Shown piece after piece: positions 32,143-40,897 of a DNA stretch of 64,000 nt. A program made the position numbers and the translations under genes. Below the pieces are notes generated by a model, which saw only the letters and a program-made list of their open reading frames with translations, had not been told where the DNA came from and ran no database searches. The DNA is taken from contig NZ_CP010776.1 of NCBI RefSeq assembly GCF_001577755.1, positions 1,674,001 to 1,738,000 on the forward strand, read 5' to 3'. Position 1 is the stretch's first letter. Each line of letters starts with the position of its first letter. This DNA is from Rufibacter sp. DG15C (GTDB taxonomy: Bacteria; Bacteroidota; Bacteroidia; Cytophagales; Hymenobacteraceae).

Positions 32143-33159
32143 ATGAGTAAAATACTTGTTACAGGCGGGGCGGGCTACATAGGCTCCCATACGGTGGTTG
32201 AGTTGGTGCATGCTGGCTACACGCCCATTATAGTTGACAACTTCAGCAACTCAGAGGAGCGTGTGTTGAAAGGCATCGCTGGCATCTTGGGGCATGAGGT
32301 AGTTTGTCATAAAGTTGACTGCACAGACGCTAAAGCCCTGCAAGAGGTTTTCACCAAAGAAGGTGACATTGCCGGGGTTATCCACTTCGCTGCTTTTAAG
32401 GCTGTGGGTGAGTCGGTGGCAGAGCCGTTAAAATACTACCACAACAACGTGGCCGGCTTGGTGACGCTTTTGCAAGTGATGGAAGCCAACAAGGTGACGC
32501 GTCTTGTATTTTCCTCATCCTGCACCGTGTATGGCATTCCTGAGAAGTTACCGGTCACCGAAGAGACGCCTACCCAGAAAGCCAACTCTCCTTACGGGAA
32601 CACCAAAAAGATAGACGAGGAAATCTTAAGAGACGTAGCCGCCAGCGGAATTTCGCTTAGAACCATTGCCCTACGGTATTTTAACCCGATTGGTGCCCAT
32701 GAGTCAGCGTTGATTGGTGAACTTCCCTTAGGCATTCCAAACAACCTAGTGCCGTTCATCACGCAGACCGCCGCTGGGTTAAGAGACAGCCTTACCGTGT
32801 ATGGCACGGACTACGACACCCCAGACGGAAGCTGCATCAGAGACTATGTCCATGTGGTTGACTTGGCCAAAGCACACGTAGCGGCCATCAAACGGTTAGA
32901 GAAAGAAGAACCTGCCGCTTTTGAGGTCTTCAATATTGGCACTGGCAAAGGAAGCAGCGTGCTGGAGGTGGTAAAAGCCTTTGAGAAAGCAACGGGCAAA
33001 CCTTTCCCTTATAAAACAGGACCACGTAGAGCTGGTGATGTCCCGGCCATTTATGCGGATGTGACCAAGGCCACCCAAGAATTAGGGTTTAAAACCTCGC
33101 TCTCTCTAGAGGAGAGTTTGGCTAGCTCATGGAAGTGGCAACAACAATTAGGAAAGTAA
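32143..33159 (+). CDS. galE: UDP-glucose 4-epimerase
   Basis: A 338-residue short-chain dehydrogenase/reductase of the GalE subfamily. ILVTGGAGYIGSHTVVELV is the NAD-binding Gly loop, and VFSSSCTVYGIPEKLPVTE with SPYGNTKK carries the catalytic Ser-Tyr-Lys (YxxxK). GTDYDTPDGSCIRDYVHVVD is the conserved GalE substrate block. It interconverts UDP-glucose and UDP-galactose for polysaccharide synthesis. Only 9 bp separate it from the dehydrogenase, and rmlB follows 14 bp later. Confidence 0.93.
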   Translation: MSKILVTGGAGYIGSHTVVELVHAGYTPIIVDNFSNSEERVLKGIAGILGHEVVCHKVDCTDAKALQEVFTKEGDIAGVIHFAAFKAVGESVAEPLKYYHNNVAGLVTLLQVMEANKVTRLVFSSSCTVYGIPEKLPVTEETPTQKANSPYGNTKKIDEEILRDVAASGISLRTIALRYFNPIGAHESALIGELPLGIPNNLVPFITQTAAGLRDSLTVYGTDYDTPDGSCIRDYVHVVDLAKAHVAAIKRLEKEEPAAFEVFNIGTGKGSSVLEVVKAFEKATGKPFPYKTGPRRAGDVPAIYADVTKATQELGFKTSLSLEESLASSWKWQQQLGK

Positions 33160-33173
33160 ATATCTAAGAAAGA

Positions 33174-34220
33174 ATGAAAGTATTAATCACAGGAGGAGCA
33201 GGATTTATTGGTTCGCACGTAGTGCGGTTGTTTGTCAACAAGTACCCTCACTATCAAATCTTCAACTTGGATAAGTTGACGTATGCGGGTAACCTGCAAA
33301 ATCTGACTGATATTGAAGATGCTCCCAACTATACTTTCATCAAAGGAGACATCACCGACCAGGAATACATCAACAGTCTTTTTCAAGAGCATCAGTTTGA
33401 TGCCGTGATGCACTTGGCTGCAGAATCGCACGTGGATCGGTCTATCACAGACCCCATGGCCTTTGTACGCACCAACGTCAACGGTACCTGCAACCTGCTG
33501 CATGCCGCCAAAGAGCTCTGGAAGATTGACTATACAGGCAAAACATTCTACCATATCTCTACTGATGAAGTCTACGGCTCTCTAGGCGAGGAAGGAATGT
33601 TTACCGAGGAGACCAAATATGACCCCCGGTCTCCTTATTCTGCCTCCAAAGCAAGTTCAGACCATTTTGTAAGAGCCTACTATCATACCTATGGTTTGCC
33701 AGTTAAAATCTCTAACTGCTCCAACAACTACGGTCCGAACCACTTTCCTGAGAAGCTGATTCCGCTGGCGCTAAACAACATCAAGAACATGAAACCGGTG
33801 CCAGTGTATGGCAAAGGCGAGAACATTAGAGACTGGCTGTATGTGATTGACCATGCCAGGGCCATTGACGATGTCTTCCATAAAGGAGTGTTAGGCGAAA
33901 CCTATAACATTGGCGGAGTAAACGAGTGGCGCAACATTGACCTCATTCATCTGCTGTGTGACATTATGGACCAGAAGCTTGGCCGTGAGCTAGGCACTTC
34001 CCGCCAGCTCATCACCTTCGTGACAGACAGAGCAGGCCATGACCTGCGTTATGCCATCGATTCTTCAAAAATCATGAATGAGTTGGGTTGGGCGCCGTCC
34101 GTCACCTTTGAGGAGGGCTTAGAGAAAACAGTAGACTGGTACCTGCAAAATGAAGAGTGGCTCACCAATGTCACCTCTGGCAACTACCAAACCTATTATC
34201 AAGAGCAATATAATCGCTAA
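33174..34220 (+). CDS. rfbB: dTDP-glucose 4,6-dehydratase
   Basis: A 348-residue RmlB. VLITGGAGFIGSHVVRLFVN is the Rossmann loop; MHLAAESHVDRSITDPMAF is the RmlB block; HISTDEVYGSLGEEG has the active-site T-D-E; SPYSASKASSDHFVRAYY holds the YxxxK; and SNNYGPNHFPEKLIPL and DWLYVIDHARAI are conserved. It makes dTDP-4-keto-6-deoxyglucose, precursor of rhamnose and other deoxysugars. rmlA is downstream, but rmlC and rmlD are not in this window. A 136-bp gap with a Repeat A copy precedes the next gene. Confidence 0.95.
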   Translation: MKVLITGGAGFIGSHVVRLFVNKYPHYQIFNLDKLTYAGNLQNLTDIEDAPNYTFIKGDITDQEYINSLFQEHQFDAVMHLAAESHVDRSITDPMAFVRTNVNGTCNLLHAAKELWKIDYTGKTFYHISTDEVYGSLGEEGMFTEETKYDPRSPYSASKASSDHFVRAYYHTYGLPVKISNCSNNYGPNHFPEKLIPLALNNIKNMKPVPVYGKGENIRDWLYVIDHARAIDDVFHKGVLGETYNIGGVNEWRNIDLIHLLCDIMDQKLGRELGTSRQLITFVTDRAGHDLRYAIDSSKIMNELGWAPSVTFEEGLEKTVDWYLQNEEWLTNVTSGNYQTYYQEQYNR

Positions 34221-34230
34221 CATCAGCTTC

Positions 34231-34268
34231 CGTTTTTAACCTGATTCTTAGGAAATAGGTTAAAAACG
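34231..34268. repeat. Repeat A copy 14
   Basis: Arms CGTTTTTAACCT and AGGTTAAAAACG, with ATTCTTAGGAA between: AACC/GGTT is a compensated change relative to GGCC. It is inside the polysaccharide operon, between rfbB and the epimerase. Confidence 0.85.
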
Positions 34269-34356
34269 GAAGTTTGTTTAACTACTTAGGCTCAAATATG
34301 TAGTTCACCCGAGCTTGTTAAACACCTATAATTAATTCTTATTTAATTCTCCATCT

Positions 34357-35364
34357 GTGTACAATCATCCTTTTCATACTGGCTCATTAGAGCAAACTTC
34401 TTTTCTAGTGACCGGCGGCGCGGGCTTCATCGGCTCCAATCTGGTGGAATATCTATTAAAGTACAATGCTAAAAAGGTGCGCGTCTTGGACAACTACTCC
34501 AACGGCTTCCATAAAAACCTGAGAGCGTTTGAAGGCAATGAGCGGTTAGAGGTCTTGGAAGGCGACATCCGGAACCTGGAAGACTGCATGAAAGCCTGCG
34601 AAGGGATGGACGTGGTCTTACACCAAGCCGCCCTGGGTTCAGTGCCGAGAAGTGTGAAAGACCCGGTAACATCTAATGAGGTGAACGTAGGCGGATTCGT
34701 GAATATGCTCATGGCCACCAAAGAGCAGAACGTGAAACGCTTTGTATACGCGGCCTCTTCCTCTACCTACGGTGACAGCAAATCGCTACCCAAAGTAGAA
34801 GACGTAATCGGGAAGCCGCTTTCACCGTACGCGGTGACCAAGTATGCCAATGAACTGTACGCCGATGTGTTTGGCAAGACCTATGGCATGGAGATTATTG
34901 GACTGCGGTATTTCAATATCTTTGGGCCTAGACAGGACCCGAATGGCGCGTATGCCGCCGTGATTCCTTTGTTTATTGACGCGGTGATGAATGGCAAATC
35001 GCCTAGAATGAACGGGGACGGAGAACAGACCCGAGACTTTACCTTCGTGGAAAACTGCGTGGAGGCCAACATCAGAGCCGCTTTGATAGAGAATCCTGAG
35101 GCCATTAACCAAGTCTATAACATTGCGGTAGGCGACCGAACTTCTTTGAATGACCTGTTCAATATCTTGAAAGATGAGGCCGGTGTGGATATTACCCCAG
35201 AATATGGTCCAGAACGAGCTGGCGATATTAGGGACAGCCTAGCGGATATCTCCAAGGCCAAGCGTCTTTTGGGCTATGATCCGCAAATCAGAATTCAGGA
35301 AGGTCTACAAAAGACTTTGGCTTGGTTCAAAGACAACCAGGACTTTATCTACAACCAGAAATAA
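34357..35364 (+). CDS. UDP-N-acetylglucosamine 4-epimerase-like SDR protein (TviC/WbpP type)
   Basis: A 335-residue extended short-chain dehydrogenase. The N terminus VYNHPFHTGSLEQTSFLVTG, then GAGFIGSNLVEYLL, is the NAD loop. VLHQAALGSVPRSVKDPVTS and YAASSSTYGDSKSLPK precede SPYAVTKYANELYADVF (YxxxK). GLRYFNIFGPRQDPNGAYAAVIP and NGDGEQTRDFTFVENCVEAN match the TviC/WbpP group, which epimerises UDP-GlcNAc to UDP-GalNAc. GTG start. With the TviB-like dehydrogenase it could give UDP-GalNAcA. rfbA follows 6 bp later. Confidence 0.88.
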   Translation: MYNHPFHTGSLEQTSFLVTGGAGFIGSNLVEYLLKYNAKKVRVLDNYSNGFHKNLRAFEGNERLEVLEGDIRNLEDCMKACEGMDVVLHQAALGSVPRSVKDPVTSNEVNVGGFVNMLMATKEQNVKRFVYAASSSTYGDSKSLPKVEDVIGKPLSPYAVTKYANELYADVFGKTYGMEIIGLRYFNIFGPRQDPNGAYAAVIPLFIDAVMNGKSPRMNGDGEQTRDFTFVENCVEANIRAALIENPEAINQVYNIAVGDRTSLNDLFNILKDEAGVDITPEYGPERAGDIRDSLADISKAKRLLGYDPQIRIQEGLQKTLAWFKDNQDFIYNQK

Positions 35365-35370
35365 GACATC

Positions 35371-36234
35371 ATGAAAGGAATTATCCTAGCCGGTGGCTCA
35401 GGCACCAGATTACACCCATTAACCTTGGCGGTGAGCAAGCAATTAATGCCGGTGTATGACAAACCCATGATTTATTACCCGCTATCTACCTTGATGTTAG
35501 CGGGAATTAAAGATATTCTCATCATCTCCACCCCGCATGATTTGCCCATGTTTGAGCGCCTCTTAGGCGATGGGAGCCAGATTGGCTGTAACTTTCAATA
35601 TGCGGTGCAGGAGGTTCCTAATGGACTAGCTCAAGCATTTGTAATCGGTGAAGATTTTGTAGGGAATGATAGTGTTGCTTTAATTCTAGGGGATAACATA
35701 TTTTATGGATCAGGCATGATTCCACTCCTGAAATCAAATAGTGATCCTGAAGGTGGAGTAGTTTATGCATATCATGTCCATGATCCTGAACGTTACGGGG
35801 TTGTTGAGTTTGATGCAGATTATAATGCCGTATCAATTGAGGAGAAACCTGTAAAGCCAAAATCAAATTATGCGGTGCCAGGTCTATATTTCTACAATAA
35901 CAGTGTCATCGAGATTGCTAAAAAATTAGAGCCAAGTCCAAGAGGTGAATACGAAATCACGGATATAAATAAGGAGTACCTTCGTAGAGGTACTCTTAAA
36001 GTTGGAGTAATAGGTAGAGGAACCGCCTGGTTAGATACAGGCACTATTCAATCTCTCATGCAGGCGGCCACGTTTGTGCAGGTGATTGAAGAGCGTCAAG
36101 GCTTGAAGATTGGTGCTATTGAGGAAATAGCCTACCGCATGGGCTTCATCAATGCCGAGCAGTTGCAGCGCGTAGCCGAGCCTTTGCGCAAGAGCGGCTA
36201 CGGGGATTACCTATTAAACATCTTGAAACACTAG
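35371..36234 (+). CDS. rfbA: Glucose-1-phosphate thymidylyltransferase
   Basis: A 287-residue Rml[21 protein letters not shown] is the nucleotide-binding start, [18 protein letters not shown] the sugar-phosphate loop, [13 protein letters not shown] the metal-binding GDN block, and [19 protein letters not shown] and [10 protein letters not shown] further family blocks. It makes dTDP-glucose for rmlB. The middle third (about 35640-36000) is markedly more AT-rich than both ends (hand count about 38% versus about 52%), while the frame and motifs remain intact. This suggests replacement of an internal segment by recombination. It is the last gene of the cluster and ends 14 bp before a terminator. 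Confidence 0.93.
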   Translation: MKGIILAGGSGTRLHPLTLAVSKQLMPVYDKPMIYYPLSTLMLAGIKDILIISTPHDLPMFERLLGDGSQIGCNFQYAVQEVPNGLAQAFVIGEDFVGNDSVALILGDNIFYGSGMIPLLKSNSDPEGGVVYAYHVHDPERYGVVEFDADYNAVSIEEKPVKPKSNYAVPGLYFYNNSVIEIAKKLEPSPRGEYEITDINKEYLRRGTLKVGVIGRGTAWLDTGTIQSLMQAATFVQVIEERQGLKIGAIEEIAYRMGFINAEQLQRVAEPLRKSGYGDYLLNILKH

Positions 36235-36248
36235 ATACAAGCATTCTT

Positions 36249-36295
36249 AAACCGAAAGAGCCGGCACTTTTTAAAGTGTCGGCTCTTTCGGTTTT
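36249..36295 (+). terminator. Terminator of the nucleotide-sugar operon
   Basis: AAACCGAAAGAGCCGGCACT pairs with AGTGTCGGCTCTTTCGGTTT almost completely. The T run GTTTT at the base is also the left arm of Repeat A copy 15. Confidence 0.9.
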
Positions 36296-36325
36296 GGCCT
36301 AGTTGGTGAAAACAGGCCAAAAACG
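36289..36325. repeat. Repeat A copy 15, fused to a terminator
   Basis: CGGTTTTGGCCT and AGGCCAAAAACG around AGTTGGTGAAAAC. Its left arm doubles as the U-tract of the operon terminator. Confidence 0.8.
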
Positions 36326-36329
36326 GCGC

Positions 36330-37505
36330 TTACCCCGGAAAGATAAAGCCCACGATGAGTCCAGTTAGAATGAGGAGCGGGGAAGGAATCTTGGTCCAGA
36401 GCAGGAGTGCGAATGTGACTACCACCAGCCCGAAGTTGTAAGGTGTGTTCTCAATGGGGTGGTACAGCATGATGGCAGCGGCGCAGACCATGCCAGAACC
36501 CACGGCATTGATGCCTTCCAGTGAGGCTTGAATGACGCGGTACTTGCGCAGCTCCTCCCAAAACCGAATCACAAAGAAAATCAAAAACGTGCCGGGTAAA
36601 AAGATGGCCACCGTAGACACAAAGGCGCCCAACAGCAGTCCTAACATGCCATAATCGCGCATGGACAGGGCGCCAATGTAGGTGCAGAAAGAAAAGACCG
36701 GGCCGGGCAGGGCTTGTACCAAGGCAAAGCCAGAGAGGAATTCCTTTGAGGTGAGGTATTCCTTGAACTCCACAAACTCGGTGTACATCACGGGAATCAG
36801 CACCTGGCCGCCGCCAAAAATGAGGCTGCCGTTCCGGTAGAAGTTCTCAAAGAGCAATACCGCCCTAAACTGAGTAAACCTACCCAGCAAGGCCGCCGCC
36901 ACCAACACCCCAATGAACAGCAGGAAATTAGCCCATTCTACGTGCATAGGCTCCTTCTTGAGGATAGGCTGTTTCTGGAAGCGCAGGGCCGTCAGACTTC
37001 CGCCAATCAGGAGCAGCAAAGGAAACACCCACGGCGACCGGAAAAAGAACGCCAGAATGGCGGAGAAGACCATGATGACAATGCCCCCTTTGGTGAACAC
37101 TACCTTGGAGCTTATCTTCCAGGCGGCAAAGGCTACAAACCCAACCGCCATGGGCTGAATGAACCGGGTAAACCCCAGCGGGGCGCCTTGGTCACCCAGA
37201 ATGGAGATGGCCAAAGCCGCAGCCGTCATAATCAAGGCCGCGGGCAGAATCCAAACTAGGAGGGTAAGATACGCCAGATTAGGGCCGCCCACTTTAAAGC
37301 CTATGGCCGTAATGGTCTGCGTGGACGAAGGGCCGGGCAGAATCTGACACAGGGCGTTGAGCTCCATGAGCTCCTTCTCATCAATGTAGTTGCGCTTCTC
37401 CACCAGGAGCCGCATCATCATGGCAATGTGCGCCTGCGGCCCTCCATACGCGGTGATGGCCAGATAGGCCACGTCCTTTAAGAAGATGTAATTACGAGGG
37501 CGCAA
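36330..37505 (-). CDS. chrA: Chromate transporter (ChrA), two-domain form
   Basis: A 391-residue CHR-family transporter. NYIFLKDVAYLAITAYGGPQ, then AHIAMMMRLLVEKRNYI, and NALCQILPGPSSTQTITAIGF are the CHR signature of the first domain. The second domain has ENFYRNGSLIFGGGQVLIPV and GFALVQALPGPVFSFCTYIG, the same pattern. About ten to twelve membrane helices. ChrA exports chromate; many genomic homologues are untested. The assigned start is a TTG (LRPRNYIFLKD). Repeat A copies flank the gene on both sides. Confidence 0.9.
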   Translation of the reverse strand: MRPRNYIFLKDVAYLAITAYGGPQAHIAMMMRLLVEKRNYIDEKELMELNALCQILPGPSSTQTITAIGFKVGGPNLAYLTLLVWILPAALIMTAAALAISILGDQGAPLGFTRFIQPMAVGFVAFAAWKISSKVVFTKGGIVIMVFSAILAFFFRSPWVFPLLLLIGGSLTALRFQKQPILKKEPMHVEWANFLLFIGVLVAAALLGRFTQFRAVLLFENFYRNGSLIFGGGQVLIPVMYTEFVEFKEYLTSKEFLSGFALVQALPGPVFSFCTYIGALSMRDYGMLGLLLGAFVSTVAIFLPGTFLIFFVIRFWEELRKYRVIQASLEGINAVGSGMVCAAAIMLYHPIENTPYNFGLVVVTFALLLWTKIPSPLLILTGLIVGFIFPG

Positions 37506-37523
37506 CAGAGTAGCGTTAGAAGT

Positions 37524-37561
37524 CGTTTTTGGGCTGTTTTCTAAAAATAGGCATAAAAACG
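37524..37561. repeat. Repeat A copy 16
   Basis: Arms CGTTTTTGGGCTGTTTTC and AAAATAGGCATAAAAACG. On the minus strand its CGTTTTT follows the terminator hairpin of the oxygenase gene. Confidence 0.8.
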
Positions 37562-37588
37562 AAAGGAGCCCGTAAGGCTCCTTTCTAA
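37559..37588 (-). terminator. Terminator of the 2OG-Fe(II) oxygenase gene
   Basis: GAAAGGAGCC and GGCTCCTTTC stem around CGTAA. On the minus strand it is followed by CGTTTTT from Repeat A copy 16. Confidence 0.85.
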
Positions 37589-37606
37589 ATTGCTAAAAAA
37601 ACTGAA

Positions 37607-38581
37607 TTATTTCTTCTTCAGGCCAAGCTCTACCAAACGCTCATTCAAGAAATCACCCGCGGTGATGTCTGGAAACTGCTTAGGGTTCTGCTCGTCAATA
37701 CAACCTTCCAGGCAGGTCAAGTCCATCTCTGAACGAGGGTGCATGAAGAACGGGATAGAGAAGCGGGACGTGTTCATCAGCTCACGCGGCGGGTTCACCA
37801 CGCGGTGGATGGTGGACTTTAGCTTGTTGTTGGTGTGACGGGACAGCATGTCGCCTACGTTCACAATCACTTGCTCGGGTAGGGCGGTGATAGGAATCCA
37901 CTTACCGTCGCGGCGCAGCACCTGCAGACCGTCAGCAGAGGCACCCATCAACAAGGTAATCAGGTTGATGTCCCCGTGCTCAGCGGCACGTACGGCGTCA
38001 GCCGGAACCGCATCTGGGTTCTCAATAGGGAAGTAGTGGATAGGGCGCAGGATGCTGTTGCCGTTGTGCACTTTGGCGTCAAAGTAGTCTTCAGACAAAC
38101 CCAGGTAGATAGCCAAGGCCTTCAAAACCTGCTTGCCGGCAGACTCCAGGCGCCGGTAGGCGTCCAGGGCTACCTCTTTGAACTCAGGTACCTCTTCAGG
38201 CCAGATGTTGTCTGGGTACTCTTCCTTGATAGGGTCATTGTCGGTTACCTCCTGGCCCACGTGGTAGAACTCTTTCAAGTCACCGGTGTTGCGGCCTTTG
38301 GCATGCTCTTTCCCTTTGCCCACGTAGCCGCGCTGGCCGGCCAGCTCAGGCACCTCGTATTTCTGCTTCACGTCATCGGGCAGCGCGAAGAACTTCTTGA
38401 TGGCCGCATACAGACGCTCGGTCAGGTCATCGCTCAGGCCGTGGTTCTTAAGGGCCACAAAGCCTATGTTCTGGTGCGCGTCTCCCATGGCTTTTACAAA
38501 CGCCGCCTTGCGGGCAGGGTCGCCAGAGGTGAAATCGGCTAGGTCTAATGAGGGGATTTCCTCTAATAACTTATCGTTCAT
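37607..38581 (-). CDS. Isopenicillin N synthase-family 2OG-Fe(II) oxygenase
   Basis: A 324-residue non-haem iron oxygenase. The N-terminal DIOX_N-like domain begins MNDKLLEEIPSLDLADFTSG with GFVALKNHGLSDDLTERLY. The catalytic core has AAEHGDINLITLLMGASADG (HxD), VGDMLSRHTNNKLKSTIHRVVNPP (distal His) and RFSIPFFMHPRSEMD, the RxS 2-oxoglutarate-binding motif. The substrate is unknown; bacterial members oxidise varied small molecules. It is divergent from the His-rich lipoprotein gene. Confidence 0.9.
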   Translation of the reverse strand: MNDKLLEEIPSLDLADFTSGDPARKAAFVKAMGDAHQNIGFVALKNHGLSDDLTERLYAAIKKFFALPDDVKQKYEVPELAGQRGYVGKGKEHAKGRNTGDLKEFYHVGQEVTDNDPIKEEYPDNIWPEEVPEFKEVALDAYRRLESAGKQVLKALAIYLGLSEDYFDAKVHNGNSILRPIHYFPIENPDAVPADAVRAAEHGDINLITLLMGASADGLQVLRRDGKWIPITALPEQVIVNVGDMLSRHTNNKLKSTIHRVVNPPRELMNTSRFSIPFFMHPRSEMDLTCLEGCIDEQNPKQFPDITAGDFLNERLVELGLKKK

Positions 38582-38641
38582 ATGAAATTGATAAACGGTT
38601 CTTGAAAAGGGTGTTTATAGCTGGGCAAGTTACAAAATTTC

Positions 38642-38649
38642 TATCTTTG
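38642..38649 (+). promoter_or_regulatory. Minus-7 box TATCTTTG for the 38686 lipoprotein
   Basis: A perfect TAnnTTTG 36 bp upstream of the ATG. TTTA near 38614 is the best minus-33 candidate. Confidence 0.55.
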
Positions 38650-38685
38650 AAACATTCTCCTGAGTTATACGAAAACTATTGTACT

Positions 38686-39543
38686 ATGAAAAAGAAACAC
38701 TTGTCTTTTGTAGCCATCGCGGCTATGCTTATGGCCTCTGCCTGCAGCGAGAAAAAAACCACCACTGAAACCACCACCACCGAAGAGCACACCGTTGCGC
38801 ATGACACCGCGTCTGCAGTGCAGCATAACGGCACCATGGGCACGCCCATGGAGAAAGGCGGTTTGAAGGTATACTCCTACAGCAACTCGGTTGACTTCCC
38901 GGACGCCGATCTGGAGCTGAAACAGCCCGAGAAAAACGCCAAGGTAACCGGCGATTCTACCCAGTTCACCTATGAGGTGAAGAACTTCCAGCTCACGCAG
39001 CAGACCTCAGACGCAGGCACGCATGAGCACGCCAACTCTAAAGAAGGCCAGCACATCCATAACATTGTGGACAACGAGCCTTACACGGCGCACTACAAGC
39101 CAAGCTTCAAGAAGGCCATCAAGCCGGGCCAGCACGTGGTGCTTTCGTTCCTGTCGCGCTCGTACCATGAGAGCATCAAGCACCAGGACGCCTATGACCT
39201 GCGCGTGATCAACGTGGGCAACGCCGCAGCCAACGCCACCAAGTTTGACGAGAGCGCCCAGCACCTGTTCTACAGCCGCCCTAAAGGCGAGTACAAAGGC
39301 GCCGACACCAAGAAAGTGATGCTGGATTTCTATCTGGTGAACACCACTCTCAACAAAGACGGAAACAAGGTGCGCGCCACCATCAACGGCAACGAGTTTA
39401 TCCTGGACCAGTGGTTGCCGTACCTGGTAGAAGGCTTGCCCATGGGCGAGAACACCTTCAAGCTGGAGTTGATCAACAGCCAGGGTCAGGTGATTCCTGG
39501 TCCATTCAATACCGTAGAGCGCAAAATCACGTTGATGCAATAA
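38686..39543 (+). CDS. Histidine-rich lipoprotein, phosphopeptide-binding-like
   Basis: A 285-residue lipoprotein. The start at 38686 (MKKKHLSFVAIAAMLMASAC) has the lipobox ASAC; the longer frame upstream is not preceded by a signal peptide. After a Thr/Glu-rich linker (TTTETTTTEEHT) there is a region with TYEVKNFQLTQQTSDAGTHE, HANSKEGQHIHNIVDNEPYT and HYKPSFKKAIKPGQHVVLSF, containing several His residues that could bind a metal. The C-terminal half KKVMLDFYLVNTTLNKDGNK, then ATINGNEFILDQWLPYLVEG, is a beta-sandwich. Similar Bacteroidota proteins carry phosphopeptide-binding names without firm evidence. It has its own promoter and terminator and is probably monocistronic. Confidence 0.75.
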   Translation: MKKKHLSFVAIAAMLMASACSEKKTTTETTTTEEHTVAHDTASAVQHNGTMGTPMEKGGLKVYSYSNSVDFPDADLELKQPEKNAKVTGDSTQFTYEVKNFQLTQQTSDAGTHEHANSKEGQHIHNIVDNEPYTAHYKPSFKKAIKPGQHVVLSFLSRSYHESIKHQDAYDLRVINVGNAAANATKFDESAQHLFYSRPKGEYKGADTKKVMLDFYLVNTTLNKDGNKVRATINGNEFILDQWLPYLVEGLPMGENTFKLELINSQGQVIPGPFNTVERKITLMQ

Positions 39544-39562
39544 GCTCCGCGCCCATACAAAC

Positions 39563-39596
39563 AAAAAGGCAGTCTGAGAACGGACTGCCTTTTTGT
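39563..39596 (+). terminator. Terminator of the 38686 lipoprotein gene
   Basis: AAAAAGGCAGTC pairs with GACTGCCTTTTT around TGAGAACG; Repeat A copy 17 starts inside the U-tract. Confidence 0.85.
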
Positions 39597-39630
39597 TTTT
39601 GGCCTGTTTTCTGGACAAGAAGCCAAAACC
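39594..39630. repeat. Repeat A copy 17 (diverged)
   Basis: TGTTTTTGGCCTGTTTTC and ACAAGAAGCCAAAACC; the right arm is diverged. It is fused to the preceding terminator. Confidence 0.65.
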
Positions 39631-39681
39631 AAATAGCTACAACGTATACTACCGCCGTTCACATTAGTACCTAATAAACCT

Positions 39682-40794
39682 ATGAAAAACCAATCCTTTC
39701 CCCTTGAGCTTCAGTTTGACCCCAAGCAGAGCGTCAACGCAGATGGCAAGCACGTGCGCGACGGCCTCTCAACCGTGCTGCGCACCGGCGACTACCTCTG
39801 GGTGAGCTGTGACGAGCGCACGTCTCTGGAGCGCCTGAAGAAGACCGGCGAGAACACCTTCGGGGAGCATACCCACTTTGACTTGTCTGAGTACCTGGAC
39901 CTGCCCGACGGCAAGAACTCTGAGGTGGACATTGAAGGCTTGGGCGAGTCTGGTGGCTACCTCTGGATTGTAGGCTCGCATAGTTTAAAGCGCAAGAAGC
40001 CGCGCAAGGACGAGTCCTTTAAAAAGCAGATCAAGCGTTTGGCCAAAGTCGCGGCAGACCCCAACCGGTACATCATTGCCAGAATCCCCCTGACCAAAGA
40101 CAAGGACGGGGTTTTCAGCCTGTGCCGGGAGTGCCCAGACCCTAACACACCCGGCGAGGTGCTGCGCGCGGCGCAGCTCAAAGGCGACAAGGACAGCAAC
40201 CAGCTCATGGACGCCATCCAGGATGACCCGCATATCAAAGACTTCCTGAAGATACCGGGCAAGGACAACGGCTTTGACATTGAAGGCTTGGCCATGCATG
40301 AGAACCGCGTGTTTGTGGGCTTGCGGGGGCCGGTGGTACGGGGCTGGGCCATGGTCCTGGAACTGAAACTAGAGGAAACCAAGCACGAGGGCGTGTTGCA
40401 GCTGGCTACGTTCAAGGAGACGGGAAAACCCTACAAGAAGCATTTCATTCATGCCAGCGGCAAGGGCGTGCGCGAACTCAGGATCCAGAACAACGACCTC
40501 TACATCCTGGCCGGTCCTACCATGGATTTGGACGGCGTCATTGCCGTGTACCGCTGGCCAGACGCCATGCTGCATACCAAAGGCGAAGAGCAGATCGTTC
40601 ACCTCAAGGAGCTGGAGCATCTCTTTGACGTTCCCCACGGAAGCGGCGAAACCACCGGCAAAGACAAAGCCGAGGGCCTGGCCATTTTTGACGAGAACCA
40701 CCTGCTCGTGGTCTTCGACAGCCCTACAGATGCGCGCAAAGTAGGCGAAGACAATGTGGTGGCCGACGTCTTCTCAGTAGCCAAAGTAAAATAA
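39682..40794 (+). CDS. DUF3616 domain protein
   Basis: A 370-residue soluble protein with no signal peptide and several beta-propeller-like repeats: LSTVLRTGDYLWVSCDERTS, SEVDIEGLGESGGYLWIVGS, GFDIEGLAMHENRVFVGLRG and DKAEGLAIFDENHLLVVFDS. These are the blades typical of the DUF3616 family, which has no established function. The N-terminal and C-terminal segments close the ring. It is flanked by Repeat A copies on both sides and has no clear operon partner. Confidence 0.85.
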   Translation: MKNQSFPLELQFDPKQSVNADGKHVRDGLSTVLRTGDYLWVSCDERTSLERLKKTGENTFGEHTHFDLSEYLDLPDGKNSEVDIEGLGESGGYLWIVGSHSLKRKKPRKDESFKKQIKRLAKVAADPNRYIIARIPLTKDKDGVFSLCRECPDPNTPGEVLRAAQLKGDKDSNQLMDAIQDDPHIKDFLKIPGKDNGFDIEGLAMHENRVFVGLRGPVVRGWAMVLELKLEETKHEGVLQLATFKETGKPYKKHFIHASGKGVRELRIQNNDLYILAGPTMDLDGVIAVYRWPDAMLHTKGEEQIVHLKELEHLFDVPHGSGETTGKDKAEGLAIFDENHLLVVFDSPTDARKVGEDNVVADVFSVAKVK

Positions 40795-40819
40795 CCGGCT
40801 TCACCTTATCCAGGTCCGT

Positions 40820-40857
40820 CGTTTTTGGGCTGTTTCCTGGAAATCAGGCCAAAAACG
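40820..40857. repeat. Repeat A copy 18
   Basis: Arms CGTTTTTGGGCTGTTTCC and GAAATCAGGCCAAAAACG, TGG loop, between two plus-strand genes. Confidence 0.85.
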
Positions 40858-40897
40858 ACGGATCTGCTTTTACCTTACATCCTAAACTAAATCACGT

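Noticed and set aside
35371-36234. rfbA as a pseudogene because of its AT-rich patch
   Set aside because: The frame and all family motifs are intact; composition alone is no evidence of decay.
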